NCBI RefSeq assembly: GCF_017873955.1
Contig: NZ_JAGGKS010000001.1
Span: 558,001 to 622,000, forward strand
DNA from: Sedimentibacter acidaminivorans
Lineage (GTDB): Bacteria; Bacillota; Clostridia; Tissierellales; Sedimentibacteraceae
DNA: 64,000 nucleotides
Reading direction: 5' to 3'
The notes beneath the pieces are model-generated. The model saw only the letters and a program-made list of their open reading frames with translations. It was not told where the DNA came from and did no database searches. A program made the position numbers and the translations under genes. Within the stretch, counting starts at the first letter, position 1. The number at the start of each line of letters is the position of its first letter. Below are positions 1 through 9,042 of this stretch, one piece after another.

Positions 1-227
1 TTATCCCTTATTTCTTCAGCAAGTATTATTTTTTCAACTGATAGTTCTTTAAGCACTGCCTCTAAGACAGGCATTAATTCAGGCAATCCTTTAATAACAG
101 CCAGGTCTATTCTCTGAACTCCTTCAGGAACAGGAAGGCCGCAATCACCTATGGTAAGGGTGTTTGTATGTCCCATTTTGCTAATTATATATGAAATTTC
201 TGAATTTAATAATGTTCCTTTTTTCAT
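1..227 (-). CDS. rbsD: D-ribose pyranase RbsD (partial, runs off the left edge)
   Basis: The first 75 or so residues of RbsD are present; the rest lies outside the window. RbsD interconverts the pyranose forms of ribose so that the furanose form can be phosphorylated in the cytoplasm. The N-terminus (MKKGTLLNSEIS), the conserved GHTNTLTIGDCGLPVP segment with its His and Asp, and the following RIDLAVIKG stretch match the family closely. The start codon overlaps the stop of rbsR as ATGA, so the two genes are probably translationally coupled. The remaining ribose transport and kinase genes would be expected beyond the edge. Confidence 0.93.
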   Translation of the reverse strand, partial: MKKGTLLNSEISYIISKMGHTNTLTIGDCGLPVPEGVQRIDLAVIKGLPELMPVLEAVLKELSVEKIILAEEIRD

Positions 228-1264
228 GGTTTCACCTTCTTATTTGTTTTTACTGAATTTCTTACAATGATTTCAGTATCAAGAGTGATTGTTTTCATTT
301 CAGATGGAGCGTTATAGCTTCCAGGAGCCTTTTTAAGCCTTTCTTCCAAAAGTTCCATTGCCTTGTAACCCATCTGATAATTGGGTTGTCTTACTGTAGT
401 TAGAGATGGCTCAACCAAACTTGCTATATAAATGTCATCATATCCCATCACTCCAATGTCTTCCGGAATGCGATACCCTTTTTTCTTAAGTTCCTTCATG
501 GCTCCAATTGCAATAAGGTCATTACCGCAGAATATTGCATCAAAATCTTCCTGTTCCTCAAGAAGTTCTTTGACTCCTTTTTGTCCCCATTCAATCTTGT
601 ATTCGCCGAACTTTACGAGCTTCTCATCGAATTGAATTTCATTATCCCAAAGTGCTTTTTTATAGCCTTCAAGCCTTTCATAGGCGGTCCTTGTCTTTAA
701 TGGTCCTGAAAGATACGATATTTTTTTGTATCCCTGCTCAACAAGGTATGAAACCGCCATATGAGCTCCCTTTGAGTTATTAACAAGTACCTTACCGCAT
801 ATACTTTCAGAATCAAAATCCCTATCTATTAAAATAATAGGAACCTTACATCTTTCCAATATTTCAGGCATTTTTTCACTGCTTGATGAATGTGCTATAA
901 TTATTCCGTCAGCCATTTTTTTTGTTAACGACTCAATATATTTCTCCTGGACTTCCAGCTTGTCATCTGTGTTGCAGAAAATTATGCTGTAGCCTTTTTC
1001 ATTGGCCTTGTCTTCAGCTCCTCTTGCAATACCCGGAAAAAAAGGGTTTGTTATGTCAGGAAGCACCAGACCAATTATATGAGTTCTTTGGGTAACAAGA
1101 CTTCCTGCCATGGCGTTTGGAATATAATTGTACTTTTTAACAACTTCAAGTACACGATTCCTTGTAACTTCTGTAATATTTTGATCTTTTTTATTTATGA
1201 CCATGGAAACGGTTGCAATTGATACATTGGCTTCCTTTGCTATTTCTTTTATAGTTATCTTCAT
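224..1264 (-). CDS. rbsR: LacI-family transcriptional regulator, probable ribose operon repressor
   Basis: A 346-residue LacI/GalR repressor. The N-terminal helix-turn-helix (about residues 3-25, containing IATVS) and hinge are followed by a periplasmic-binding-protein-like sensor domain (about 60-335) with the usual GLVLPDITNPFF and FCGNDLIAIGAM segments. It is first in an operon with rbsD, so ribose or a ribose derivative is the likely effector; that assignment rests on context. The start ATG follows AAAAGGA at normal distance. A perfect palindrome lies just downstream of its own promoter, which fits autoregulation. The sequence alone does not exclude another sugar effector. Confidence 0.88.
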   Translation of the reverse strand: MKITIKEIAKEANVSIATVSMVINKKDQNITEVTRNRVLEVVKKYNYIPNAMAGSLVTQRTHIIGLVLPDITNPFFPGIARGAEDKANEKGYSIIFCNTDDKLEVQEKYIESLTKKMADGIIIAHSSSSEKMPEILERCKVPIILIDRDFDSESICGKVLVNNSKGAHMAVSYLVEQGYKKISYLSGPLKTRTAYERLEGYKKALWDNEIQFDEKLVKFGEYKIEWGQKGVKELLEEQEDFDAIFCGNDLIAIGAMKELKKKGYRIPEDIGVMGYDDIYIASLVEPSLTTVRQPNYQMGYKAMELLEERLKKAPGSYNAPSEMKTITLDTEIIVRNSVKTNKKVKP

Positions 1265-1279
1265 AATTTTCCTTTTTAT

Positions 1280-1324
1280 TTAAACGTTTAAGTAGATTAT
1301 AAAACGAAACTTATCTAAAGTCAA
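1280..1324 (-). promoter_or_regulatory. rbsR-rbsD promoter with LacI-type operator
   Basis: Reading the minus strand, TTGACT (1324-1319) and TATAAT (1301-1296) are separated by 17 bases. Immediately downstream is the perfect 12-base palindrome TTAAACGTTTAA (1291-1280) with the central CG typical of LacI-family operators. It lies at about the transcription start, where a bound repressor would block initiation. Confidence 0.8.
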
Positions 1325-1440
1325 CCCTATTTAGAAACATTTTCCTTATAATTTTTAACTAACACCTTGTTGAATTTAAATTTCAAAATTGCTTATCTCG
1401 TCTCACCCGAGTTATTTAAAACGCAGGACCTTATTAATTA

Positions 1441-2214
1441 CTACTTACACCATTCTGGAAGTTCGCCTTTTATTGCCCACCATGACTTTAAATTGTGACC
1501 TTTAAAACCTAACTTGTTGTAAATACTTATAGCTTCTGGATTGCTAGAGTACAAATAAAACACAGAATCTTTGTAATGTGACAGCAATGAATTCATGACA
1601 GACAACCCATAACCCATCCTTCGCATAGAAGGAGTTGTATAAACATTAGATATGTAAACTACATCATTATATTTTTCACCCAGTGCCATTGATGCAGGGT
1701 TATTAAATTCATCATATGCAAAAAACATAATACCGCCGCTAGCAATTTGCTTATTAAGCTGAATTACACCATAAGTATCACCTTCGTCCTGTTCGACAGC
1801 AAGGTCATATTCTTTACCTTTTAAAATTTTATTTTCCTTTTTTATATCACAATTTTTTACATTGTTGATTTCTGCACAATATATCTTTCCCTTCATGTCA
1901 AGAATCATGCGTTCTAATTCAAATTCCCTAATCTTATAATCATTGTCTTTAAAATAATTCCTCAACACATCTAGTTCTAATGAATCAATACGGTTAAATA
2001 TTTTTGGTTTGATTCCTCTATCATTATAGAATTTATCTATTTCTTTAATCGCATTTTCTAGATTTTTATTATTGTTTATCACAGCATAATTCGAAGCATA
2101 GCTGTCTTTATTCTCAATATCGCAAAACATTCTTCCCCATGAAGTTATTTGACAATTCAAATAAGATTTGGGAATATTTATTTCTGCTTGAGTTATCTCT
2201 CTTATATTTTCCAT
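1441..2214 (-). CDS. GNAT-family N-acetyltransferase, copy 1
   Basis: A 257-residue protein with a C-terminal GNAT fold. The acetyl-CoA-binding motif A appears as NVYTTPSMRRMGYGLS (R-x-x-G-x-G type), followed by the SNPEAISIYNKLGFKG element that closes the fold. The N-terminal half (about 1-125) is not recognisable and may bind the substrate. A second copy lies at 6466-7239 and differs at about 24 of 257 residues by eye; the similarity includes the stop region and the ribosome site. The substrate is unknown. Confidence 0.85.
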   Translation of the reverse strand: MENIREITQAEINIPKSYLNCQITSWGRMFCDIENKDSYASNYAVINNNKNLENAIKEIDKFYNDRGIKPKIFNRIDSLELDVLRNYFKDNDYKIREFELERMILDMKGKIYCAEINNVKNCDIKKENKILKGKEYDLAVEQDEGDTYGVIQLNKQIASGGIMFFAYDEFNNPASMALGEKYNDVVYISNVYTTPSMRRMGYGLSVMNSLLSHYKDSVFYLYSSNPEAISIYNKLGFKGHNLKSWWAIKGELPEWCK

Positions 2215-2244
2215 TTACGCACCTGCTTTCAGATAATTTATTGA

Positions 2245-4680
2245 CTACTTTGATTTTTGTTCTAAAAATTTGATCCAGCAATCTCTAAATTCATCTTCTG
2301 ATATGTTCAATACTTTCTGTATATCTCCATATTCCATTAGTAGCTCAACTAGTTTCTCTCTTCCATATTCTTCAATTATGTATTCAACCATGCTATATCC
2401 ATAAATGTATTTATCTTTGTTATTCTTTTTTAATGTATACATCTGTGGAATACCATTCTTCAATAACTCTTCATAATATGGCTCAGATTTGTCTTTTTCT
2501 TGCGCTAGATACATGGCCACTCCTTCAAGAAGCCAATCAGGGTGATAATTATCTTGTGCCAATGCCATAGTTACATTGTGCGTAAATTCATGTTTTAATG
2601 TTGTAGGAGTGTCTACACTACTACCCTTATATTTATATGTATAATAGATTGCGTTACTATATACAGCCATTCCTTGAAGGCGCTCCATAGTATCTCCATC
2701 AAAAAATTTTTCCTTAATTAGACATTGCCTTAATGGCTCATATTCATCATACATACTGATTTTAATTATTGGCATATTTTTTTCTTCAACACTTAAAAAT
2801 TCTAATATTCTATCATAGTCTTCTTCTAGCACTTCAATAGCATTTGAAGCATAAATTTTATTATTTTCATTGCTAGAACTATAATATATTTCAAAATGAT
2901 TGCTTACAAGATATTTATCAAATCTATTGTTAGCACTATCATTAAAGTAACCATTCTTATCAATTTCCTCAATTCTATTTCTGTCATCAAACCCATATGC
3001 ACCTTTGTTAATTAATCCATCCGTTTTATTATCTGTATTCAAACTACTTATATCTTTCAAATTTAATTTAGCATGCTTAATAATTAATTTTCCCATTACA
3101 TTACTTTTTATATTTTCAACTAAATTTGTTTTAACTCGATAATATTTGTTATAGAAATATAATGGTGCAACTACCATATCGTCCATTAGTATGCTTTCTG
3201 CATTGATTAAGTAATTATCTCTGTTTAGCCCCTGAGATTTCATAGAATTTTCTATAGCACTATCATAATCCATGCTTGACCATCTACTAAAGTTTAAGCT
3301 TGAATTTGATTTGAAATTATCAAGGAATGTCATAAGATCATTATAATCTGCCACCCAAGATTCAATTATCATATCAAAATCACCTTTTAATTGTTTTTCT
3401 TTTAATTCCTCATATGATACTATAATTAGATTTACTTTTACATCTAAATTGCTCTCTATCATACTTTTTATACTATTTCCTAGATATTCATTTTGAGTAA
3501 CTAATCTAACTTCTGGAAAATTATTATCATAACCAGCTAATTTTAATAATTTTCTAGAATTTTCACTTTGTACTTTGTATAAATTAACATCACTTTTTCT
3601 TTTAACTTCAATATTTTCGCCACTAGATAGTTTTATGTCTGAGGGAACTAAATTAGTTGCAGGTAAAGCTCCATAATAAACCTGTTCACATATATATTTT
3701 CTGTCAATGGAATATGAAAATGCTTTTCTAACATTTACATCACTAAATATATTACTATGGTTATTAAATACTATGTAAGTAGAGCCAATATAATTTGTTT
3801 TTAAAATATCTTCACTTTTTAGATCTCCATTGGCAAATATTTGCGTAACATGTATTTCATTTTTATCATACATAAGATTAATATTATCATTATTTGTATT
3901 TATAAGGCATTTAATATATGGTATTCTTACATTTTCACTGTCATAATAGTAGTTATTTTTTGATAAAAGTAAATCCGAGCTTGGATTATAACTAATGAGT
4001 TTAAATGGTCCATTAGATATGCAAGTTTCAGGATTCTTTTCCCACCCTATTCCAATTTTTTCAACTATATCTTTTCTCATAGGTATGAATTGCTGCCTAG
4101 CCAAAATTTCCATAAAATAGGGTGTTCGATTGTTTAACTCTATTTTTAGAGTATATTTGTCTATAGCCTTTACTTTCATATCGTCTTTACTACCAGTTCC
4201 ATTGTTATATTTGTCCGCCCCTTTTATATATGTATTAAACAAATCAGCTGACGTTCCACCAATTGTTGGATCACATGCCCGTTTGAAGCTGTATTCAAAA
4301 TCCTCTGCAGTTACATTTTTTCCATCTGACCACTTAGCGTCTTTTCTTAATTTAAATGTATATACTGTATTTTCTGCTCCTTCATCATTTGATGTAACTT
4401 CAAAACTTTCTGCTACTCCAAGTTCATACCCATTCTCCCCAAGGACAGTCAATCCTTCAAACAGTTGATTTATTATATCTCCACTTACACTGTAAGTATT
4501 AAAATGCGGATCCCAAGTATTAATATTGCCTGATGATAAATTCCAGACCAATGTGTTGTCTGAATTAGGTGTATCCATGACACCTTTCAACATACTTTTG
4601 TCTTGACAACCTACTGCTAATATACTCATAAAAATGCCTATTAAAATTAAAATATTAAACCCTTTTTTAAATATACACAT
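2245..4680 (-). CDS. Lipoprotein fusing a peptide-binding (SBP family 5) domain to a gluzincin-type peptidase domain
   Basis: About 811 residues. A lipoprotein signal ending in LAVGC is followed by a complete family-5 solute-binding domain (about residues 45-545), with OppA-like segments such as WNLSSGNINTWDPHFNT and FKLRKDAKWSDGKNVTAEDF. The C-terminal part (about 600-810) carries the zinc motif HEFTH near residue 700 and a downstream LLEGVAMYLA segment, as in peptidase-MA-like proteins. The protein is therefore probably anchored outside the membrane. No ABC permease or ATPase genes are adjacent. The longest frame starts at 4695, but GGGGGGA lies just before the ATG at 4680, so 4680 is preferred. 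The role of the fusion is unknown. Confidence 0.85.
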   Translation of the reverse strand: MCIFKKGFNILILIGIFMSILAVGCQDKSMLKGVMDTPNSDNTLVWNLSSGNINTWDPHFNTYSVSGDIINQLFEGLTVLGENGYELGVAESFEVTSNDEGAENTVYTFKLRKDAKWSDGKNVTAEDFEYSFKRACDPTIGGTSADLFNTYIKGADKYNNGTGSKDDMKVKAIDKYTLKIELNNRTPYFMEILARQQFIPMRKDIVEKIGIGWEKNPETCISNGPFKLISYNPSSDLLLSKNNYYYDSENVRIPYIKCLINTNNDNINLMYDKNEIHVTQIFANGDLKSEDILKTNYIGSTYIVFNNHSNIFSDVNVRKAFSYSIDRKYICEQVYYGALPATNLVPSDIKLSSGENIEVKRKSDVNLYKVQSENSRKLLKLAGYDNNFPEVRLVTQNEYLGNSIKSMIESNLDVKVNLIIVSYEELKEKQLKGDFDMIIESWVADYNDLMTFLDNFKSNSSLNFSRWSSMDYDSAIENSMKSQGLNRDNYLINAESILMDDMVVAPLYFYNKYYRVKTNLVENIKSNVMGKLIIKHAKLNLKDISSLNTDNKTDGLINKGAYGFDDRNRIEEIDKNGYFNDSANNRFDKYLVSNHFEIYYSSSNENNKIYASNAIEVLEEDYDRILEFLSVEEKNMPIIKISMYDEYEPLRQCLIKEKFFDGDTMERLQGMAVYSNAIYYTYKYKGSSVDTPTTLKHEFTHNVTMALAQDNYHPDWLLEGVAMYLAQEKDKSEPYYEELLKNGIPQMYTLKKNNKDKYIYGYSMVEYIIEEYGREKLVELLMEYGDIQKVLNISEDEFRDCWIKFLEQKSK

Positions 4681-4773
4681 ACAAAATCCCCCCATTGATC
4701 TGTTTTCTTATTAATTATTAGTTACATATTAGTTACAATTTAAAAGCAAATAGTTCATTTTTTATTTTCTTAA

Positions 4774-5604
4774 TCAGTGCGAATTCTTAATTGCCCTAGC
4801 AAGCAAAAATTCTCCATTATCCACCATCGTAGGTTTCATATATGTTTCAATTTCTATTTGCAGAATTGTATTTAATGCTTTTTTATCTTTGCCAAGTTCC
4901 TCAATTGATTGGGAATTACCACAACTGAAGCATGGGCTTCCTCCTAATGCAATCCCATCAAATCCATTTTCTAATATTAAATTATTAAGTTCAGAAGCTT
5001 CAAAGAAATGTCTGGCAGGTTGATTAACTTTCTCATGTTTTGGCAAATCTCCCGTTTTTATAACATTATCTATATACCAATACTCTGGTTTATTAAAAAA
5101 ATCTGGATGCTTATTACCTAAAAGCATTTTAAGAATACCCCATTTATTATTTACACTAATGAATAATATTCCATTCTTGCTCAATACCCTATTAAATTCA
5201 AGCATAGCCTTGTCCCTATTTTTAATTACATATGATAAAGGAGCACCATAGCAAACAACAATATCAAATTCTTCATTTTTAAATTGGGATAAATCTCTAA
5301 TATCACCTTGATATATTCCATCAATATTATCACTGACTTTAGCTTCTTCAATCTTTTCTTTAGCAATTTTTAGTTGTTCATCAGATATGTCAAATAAAGA
5401 TAGCTTACAACCTTTTTTTGCAAATTCAACACTATATCTGCCTGCACCACATCCTGCATCGAGGATTTTTACTCCTTTATGTAAATAGTTTTCAATAAAG
5501 TGCATATGTAATAGAAAGTTAATTCTATTGTAAGTACTTTCTTCTAACCTATTCCACTCTCTAATGCCATATTTATTATAAAAATCTCTTACTTCATCAT
5601 CCAT
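4774..5604 (-). CDS. Class I SAM-dependent methyltransferase
   Basis: A 276-residue protein with a Rossmann-type methyltransferase fold. Motif I reads ILDAGCGAGRYSVEFAKKG (about residues 47-65), an acidic loop follows in LSLFDIS, and the post-motif IVVCYGAPLSYV lies at about 115-126. A Cys-containing segment (GGSPCFSCG) near residue 225 is unusual and may be substrate-specific. The start follows AGGGGGATATT. The substrate cannot be read from sequence. It lies between an extracellular lipoprotein gene and a phospholipase C-like gene, with no clear functional link. Confidence 0.85.
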   Translation of the reverse strand: MDDEVRDFYNKYGIREWNRLEESTYNRINFLLHMHFIENYLHKGVKILDAGCGAGRYSVEFAKKGCKLSLFDISDEQLKIAKEKIEEAKVSDNIDGIYQGDIRDLSQFKNEEFDIVVCYGAPLSYVIKNRDKAMLEFNRVLSKNGILFISVNNKWGILKMLLGNKHPDFFNKPEYWYIDNVIKTGDLPKHEKVNQPARHFFEASELNNLILENGFDGIALGGSPCFSCGNSQSIEELGKDKKALNTILQIEIETYMKPTMVDNGEFLLARAIKNSH

Positions 5605-5631
5605 AATATCCCCCTAAATATACATTAATCA

Positions 5632-6285
5632 TTAATATTCATATAAAATATCTCTAATGTACCGAGATTCCACAGTAATAAATTCTTGAATACATGAAAG
5701 TGTAACATATTTATTCATAGAAACATCCACTACTTCTCTGTTTAAAAACTGCCTATGTAATATATCGTGCTTCATTTTATTTATTTCTTCACCAACAACA
5801 ACATTTGGAATATCATAACCAGTTGCATCATCAAGCATTTGCCATATTACTTTTTGTCGTGGATTTGATATATATAGTGCATAATCCATATCATATGATT
5901 CTCTGTGATAAATACTTCCAACGCCATTTTTCAATGCTTCTTTATTTTCTAATAGAAATGGTGTCCAAATCTTTATGTTGTTTTGTATATCAGCAAGTAT
6001 GTGTGAACAATATCCGTAAATGAAATCTATATTTTCCATATGTTTATTTTCTTTCAAAAAAGCAAGTACATTTTTTAACCATTCCTCATTATTTGTAAGT
6101 CTGCCCCATTTTTCGTCTCCAACACATAGATGACTTTTCTTTTTCATGTTACTATTATAATTATCTCTAAAATGAATTGAATCTGGTGCAATTGAGCCTA
6201 ATATAAAATCACAAGGTTTCTTTATTTGTAGTGTATTACTTAATATTTCATCTGCAATATATAAATGAGTCATTGCAAAAGGCAT
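5632..6285 (-). CDS. Zinc-dependent phospholipase C-like protein
   Basis: 217 residues resembling the zinc-dependent phospholipase C / S1-P1-like helical family. Likely metal ligands are His7 in MTHLYIADEIL, the Asp and His of LGSIAPDSIHFRD (about residues 30-42), and His and Asp in YGYCSHILADI (about 90-100). No signal peptide is visible, so the protein is probably cytoplasmic, unlike secreted phospholipases. The start is supported by AAAGGAAG eight bases upstream. The actual substrate is unproven; a phosphodiester of lipid or nucleotide is possible. Confidence 0.7.
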   Translation of the reverse strand: MPFAMTHLYIADEILSNTLQIKKPCDFILGSIAPDSIHFRDNYNSNMKKKSHLCVGDEKWGRLTNNEEWLKNVLAFLKENKHMENIDFIYGYCSHILADIQNNIKIWTPFLLENKEALKNGVGSIYHRESYDMDYALYISNPRQKVIWQMLDDATGYDIPNVVVGEEINKMKHDILHRQFLNREVVDVSMNKYVTLSCIQEFITVESRYIRDILYEY

Positions 6286-6336
6286 TTTTACACTTCCTTT
6301 CTATAAGAACTATTTGTACATATCAATTTATAGTAA

Positions 6337-6384
6337 TTTTACAAATTATTCTATATTATACCATTATTGCTAATTATATTCAAA
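6337..6384. repeat. Interspersed 48-base repeat A, copy 1
   Basis: A 48-base A/T-rich stretch beginning TTTTACAAATTATTCTATAT recurs at 13565-13612 with three mismatches by eye (45 of 48 identical). Both copies lie between genes of the accessory region, just upstream of a gene start. No protein is encoded. Confidence 0.8.
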
Positions 6385-6465
6385 TTATATTAACATAAAT
6401 GGAGTAACTATATATGCAATATGTTTCAAACAACGTCTTGCATACAACTTATTAATAATTAATTA

Positions 6466-7239
6466 CTACTTACACCATTCTGGAAGTTCGCCTTTGATTG
6501 CCCACCATGACTTTAAGTTCTGACCCTTAAAACCTAACTTGTTGTAAATACTTATAGCTTTTGGATTGCTAGAATACAAATAGAAAATAGAATCTGTGTA
6601 ATGTAACAGCAATGAATTCATTACAGACAACCCATAACCCATCCTTCTCTTAGAAGGAGTTGTATAGACATTAGATATATAAACTACATCATTATATTTT
6701 TCACCCAGTACCATTGATGCAGGGTTATTAAATTCATCATATGCAAAAAATATAATACCGCCGCTAGCAATTTGCTTATTAAGCTGATTAACACCATAAG
6801 TATCACCGTCATCCTGTTCAACCGCAAGGTCATATTCTTTACCTTTTAAATTTTTATTTTCCTTTTTTATATCACAACTTTTTACATTGCTGATTTCTGC
6901 ACAATATATCTTTCCCTTCATATTGAGAACCATGCTTTCTAATTCAAATTCCCTAAGCTTATAATCATTGTCTTTAAAATAATTCCTCAACACATCTAGT
7001 TCTAATGAATCAATACGGTTAAATATTTTTGGCTTGATTCCTCTATGATTATAGAACTTATCTATTTCTTCAATTGCATTTTCTAGATTTTTATTATTGT
7101 CTATCACCGCATAATTCGAAGCATAGCTGTCTTTATTATCAATATCGCAAAACATTCTTCCACATGAAGTTATTTGACAATTCAAATAAGATTTGGGGAT
7201 ATTTATTTCAGCTTGAGTTATTACTTCAATATTTTCCAT
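6466..7239 (-). CDS. GNAT-family N-acetyltransferase, copy 2
   Basis: 257 residues, the paralogue of the gene at 1441-2214. It retains the motif A arginine/glycine cluster (SKRRMGYGLS) and the C-terminal SIYNKLGFKG. Differences from copy 1 are scattered and include several charge changes (for example E143D, M198K and E227K), and both frames are intact, so both copies may be functional. The homology covers the stop codon region and the ribosome site (GAAAGTAGGTG) but fades beyond, which fits a duplication of one gene rather than a long block. No transposase or terminal repeats flank it. Confidence 0.85.
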   Translation of the reverse strand: MENIEVITQAEINIPKSYLNCQITSCGRMFCDIDNKDSYASNYAVIDNNKNLENAIEEIDKFYNHRGIKPKIFNRIDSLELDVLRNYFKDNDYKLREFELESMVLNMKGKIYCAEISNVKSCDIKKENKNLKGKEYDLAVEQDDGDTYGVNQLNKQIASGGIIFFAYDEFNNPASMVLGEKYNDVVYISNVYTTPSKRRMGYGLSVMNSLLLHYTDSIFYLYSSNPKAISIYNKLGFKGQNLKSWWAIKGELPEWCK

Positions 7240-7344
7240 ATAAACACCTACTTTCAGTTAACTTATTCATTAATTTATATCAAGCAAAATTTTTCTCATA
7301 TCTTCTAACATAGTTAATAAAACAATATTAATTTAAATTAGTTT

Positions 7345-7965
7345 TCATATAATTTTAGTAGATTTCACCTTTTCCCTTAACATTAATGTTTTTGCTAATT
7401 TTTCACCAGCAAGTATTGCATGTTTTAATTCATCTTCGTAATTTAGTATGTCCCCTTTCGAATATACATGAAGTGCTTTTATATTATCTATAACCCTATA
7501 ACCCACGGCTTCTATTGTTTTACTCAAGGTCAAAGATGTATATCCCATATCTTCTTCCCTTTCTTGTTCACAAACTGCAACCGTAACAGCATACTTTATG
7601 CCTATCACCTCATTGAGCCCCATCCAAACCGATCTATCATTTTCATCAAATATTTCATAACAATACAATCTATTAAGAAAATTTTTTGTTACACCTGTTA
7701 CATTATAAAAATATGTTGGCGATCCAATAACTATAGCATCTGCTTTTTCAATAAGTGGATATAGCTTTTGCATATCATCTTTTTTAACACATTTAAACCC
7801 TACTTTACATCTTTCGCAACCGGTGCAGTCTTTTATATTAAAATCTGGCAAAAAAATATAATTAGTATCTAACCCATAATTCATGACTCCCTCTAGAACC
7901 TTTTGAACCAAAATATCAGTATTCCCAGATTTTCTGTAACTTCCTACTATGCCTAATATCTCCAT
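7345..7965 (-). CDS. Flavodoxin-fold NAD(P)H-dependent FMN reductase / iron-sulfur flavoprotein-like protein
   Basis: 206 residues. The N-terminus MEILGIVGSYRKSGNTDILV gives the FMN phosphate-binding loop (GSxRKSGNT). A Cys cluster CTGCERCKVGFKC follows at about residues 47-59, and IVIGSPTYFYNVTG (about 84-97) is the flavin-binding loop of the family. Such Cys clusters occur in iron-sulfur flavoproteins of anaerobes, though here the spacing also fits the wider flavodoxin-reductase family. It is probably a cytoplasmic electron carrier or reductase. The start is supported by AAAGAGGGATATGT. Confidence 0.85.
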   Translation of the reverse strand: MEILGIVGSYRKSGNTDILVQKVLEGVMNYGLDTNYIFLPDFNIKDCTGCERCKVGFKCVKKDDMQKLYPLIEKADAIVIGSPTYFYNVTGVTKNFLNRLYCYEIFDENDRSVWMGLNEVIGIKYAVTVAVCEQEREEDMGYTSLTLSKTIEAVGYRVIDNIKALHVYSKGDILNYEDELKHAILAGEKLAKTLMLREKVKSTKII

Positions 7966-8394
7966 ACATATCCCTCTTTCGAATTAAATAGAAATATATT
8001 TCTATTATTTTGATTACCAATTGATTTTGTCGTTTTATAAATATAACAACATTATTGCTTTGTCAATTGTCCATAATTAGTACGTCCCACACTTATACAT
8101 TACAACATTTTCTATAATTGTATCATAATTTTACCTTATCTTACAATTTTAATTATATAAAGAGGTATTATTTTTATCTCTTTATAAATTTTCAATAAAA
8201 AACAAGTACTTCAATTATATATAGAGATACTTGTTCAATTTGCTTAACATTAATGCAAATCTCTTTTGCAAACATTTTATATCCTCTTATATTTATCACA
8301 TTATTGTGTAGCTAAATATTCACTAAATTATTCACATTTATGATATATAACTAAAAAAATGTCATACTATTATAAAAATACAGAGGTGTTCAGT
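7966..8394. other. Gene-free A/T-rich spacer
   Basis: This 429-base stretch contains no credible coding frame. It holds the hairpin of repeat B (8194-8235) and otherwise low-complexity A/T-rich DNA. The promoter of the flavoprotein gene probably lies at its left end but I could not identify convincing boxes. Confidence 0.6.
8194..8235 (-). terminator. Terminator-like hairpin, repeat B copy 1
   Basis: AACAAGTA (8201-8208) pairs with TACTTGTT (8228-8235); on the minus strand the stem is followed by TTTTTTATTG. It could end transcription of the small minus-strand frame at 8519-8887. The same element, including AATAAAAAACAAGTAC, recurs at 13653-13695. Confidence 0.6.
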
Positions 8395-8499
8395 ATGAAC
8401 AGCCCTGCCATTAATCATCAACCTGAGAAGGCTATCCAACCACCAGGCTTAGTGAACACTATGAACGATACCTTACAAGCATTATCGGTACAATGGTAG
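8395..8499 (+). CDS. Unrecognised 34-residue frame with atypical base composition
   Basis: ATG at 8395 preceded by GAGGTG at good spacing opens a 34-residue frame (MNSPAINHQPEKAIQPPGLV then NTMNDTLQALSVQW) ending TAG at 8499. The stretch is visibly richer in G and C than the surrounding A/T-rich DNA. I do not recognise it. It may be the surviving start of a larger acquired gene, a short peptide gene, or chance. Confidence 0.3.
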   Translation: MNSPAINHQPEKAIQPPGLVNTMNDTLQALSVQW

Positions 8500-8518
8500 C
8501 TTGTGTTGGATGGTGGAT

Positions 8519-8887
8519 TTATTTATCTTTATAAACTATTTCATTGGGAATAAGGCTGAGTGTTCTTGCCGATGCACTGCTCCAATTTGTACGAACATCG
8601 CATAAGATTGAACCCTCATTAAAATCCTCAATTAAATTCGCACTTTTACACAAATCACAATTACTCAATAGCTTTAGTGTAATTGTGATCCCTCTAATTA
8701 TCTTACAGAAGTATTCTATACCTATATTAAATATTTTAAGTAAAAAACATTCTGAAGTTTTTGAAGTATCTCCAATACAACATAAAAGGACAATTTCTTT
8801 CGCCTCAAATTCTATAGAAAAATCTTTATTGTTATATTCATAAATTAACTCTTCTAAATAATTTTTATTAACATAACGGAAATTCAC
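8519..8887 (-). CDS. Hypothetical protein, 122 residues
   Basis: An open frame with a GTG start and no clear ribosome site. It is not recognised. The product is Cys-rich in the middle (VLLCCIGD, SNCDLCKSANL) and has no signal peptide or membrane segment. It sits among decayed sequence (the 34-residue frame and the broken MazG-like gene) and may be a gene remnant. A terminator-like hairpin follows it at 8194-8235, which slightly supports past transcription on this strand. Confidence 0.35.
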   Translation of the reverse strand: MNFRYVNKNYLEELIYEYNNKDFSIEFEAKEIVLLCCIGDTSKTSECFLLKIFNIGIEYFCKIIRGITITLKLLSNCDLCKSANLIEDFNEGSILCDVRTNWSSASARTLSLIPNEIVYKDK

Positions 8888-9042
8888 GATAGATTGGTCG
8901 TGCTTCGAGTTATGCTCATTGAATGTAGTTATTTATATTTCCTGCATGAAAATATTACCCTCATCTCCATCGTCTTATTCTATTATTTTATCATAAACAT
9001 CATAAACAAAATGAGCAGTTTTAAGTGATCGAGAACTTGGAT

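Noticed and set aside
1441-7239. Composite transposon bounded by the two GNAT copies
   Set aside because: The copies are acetyltransferases, not insertion sequences; no transposase, terminal inverted repeat or target duplication was seen.
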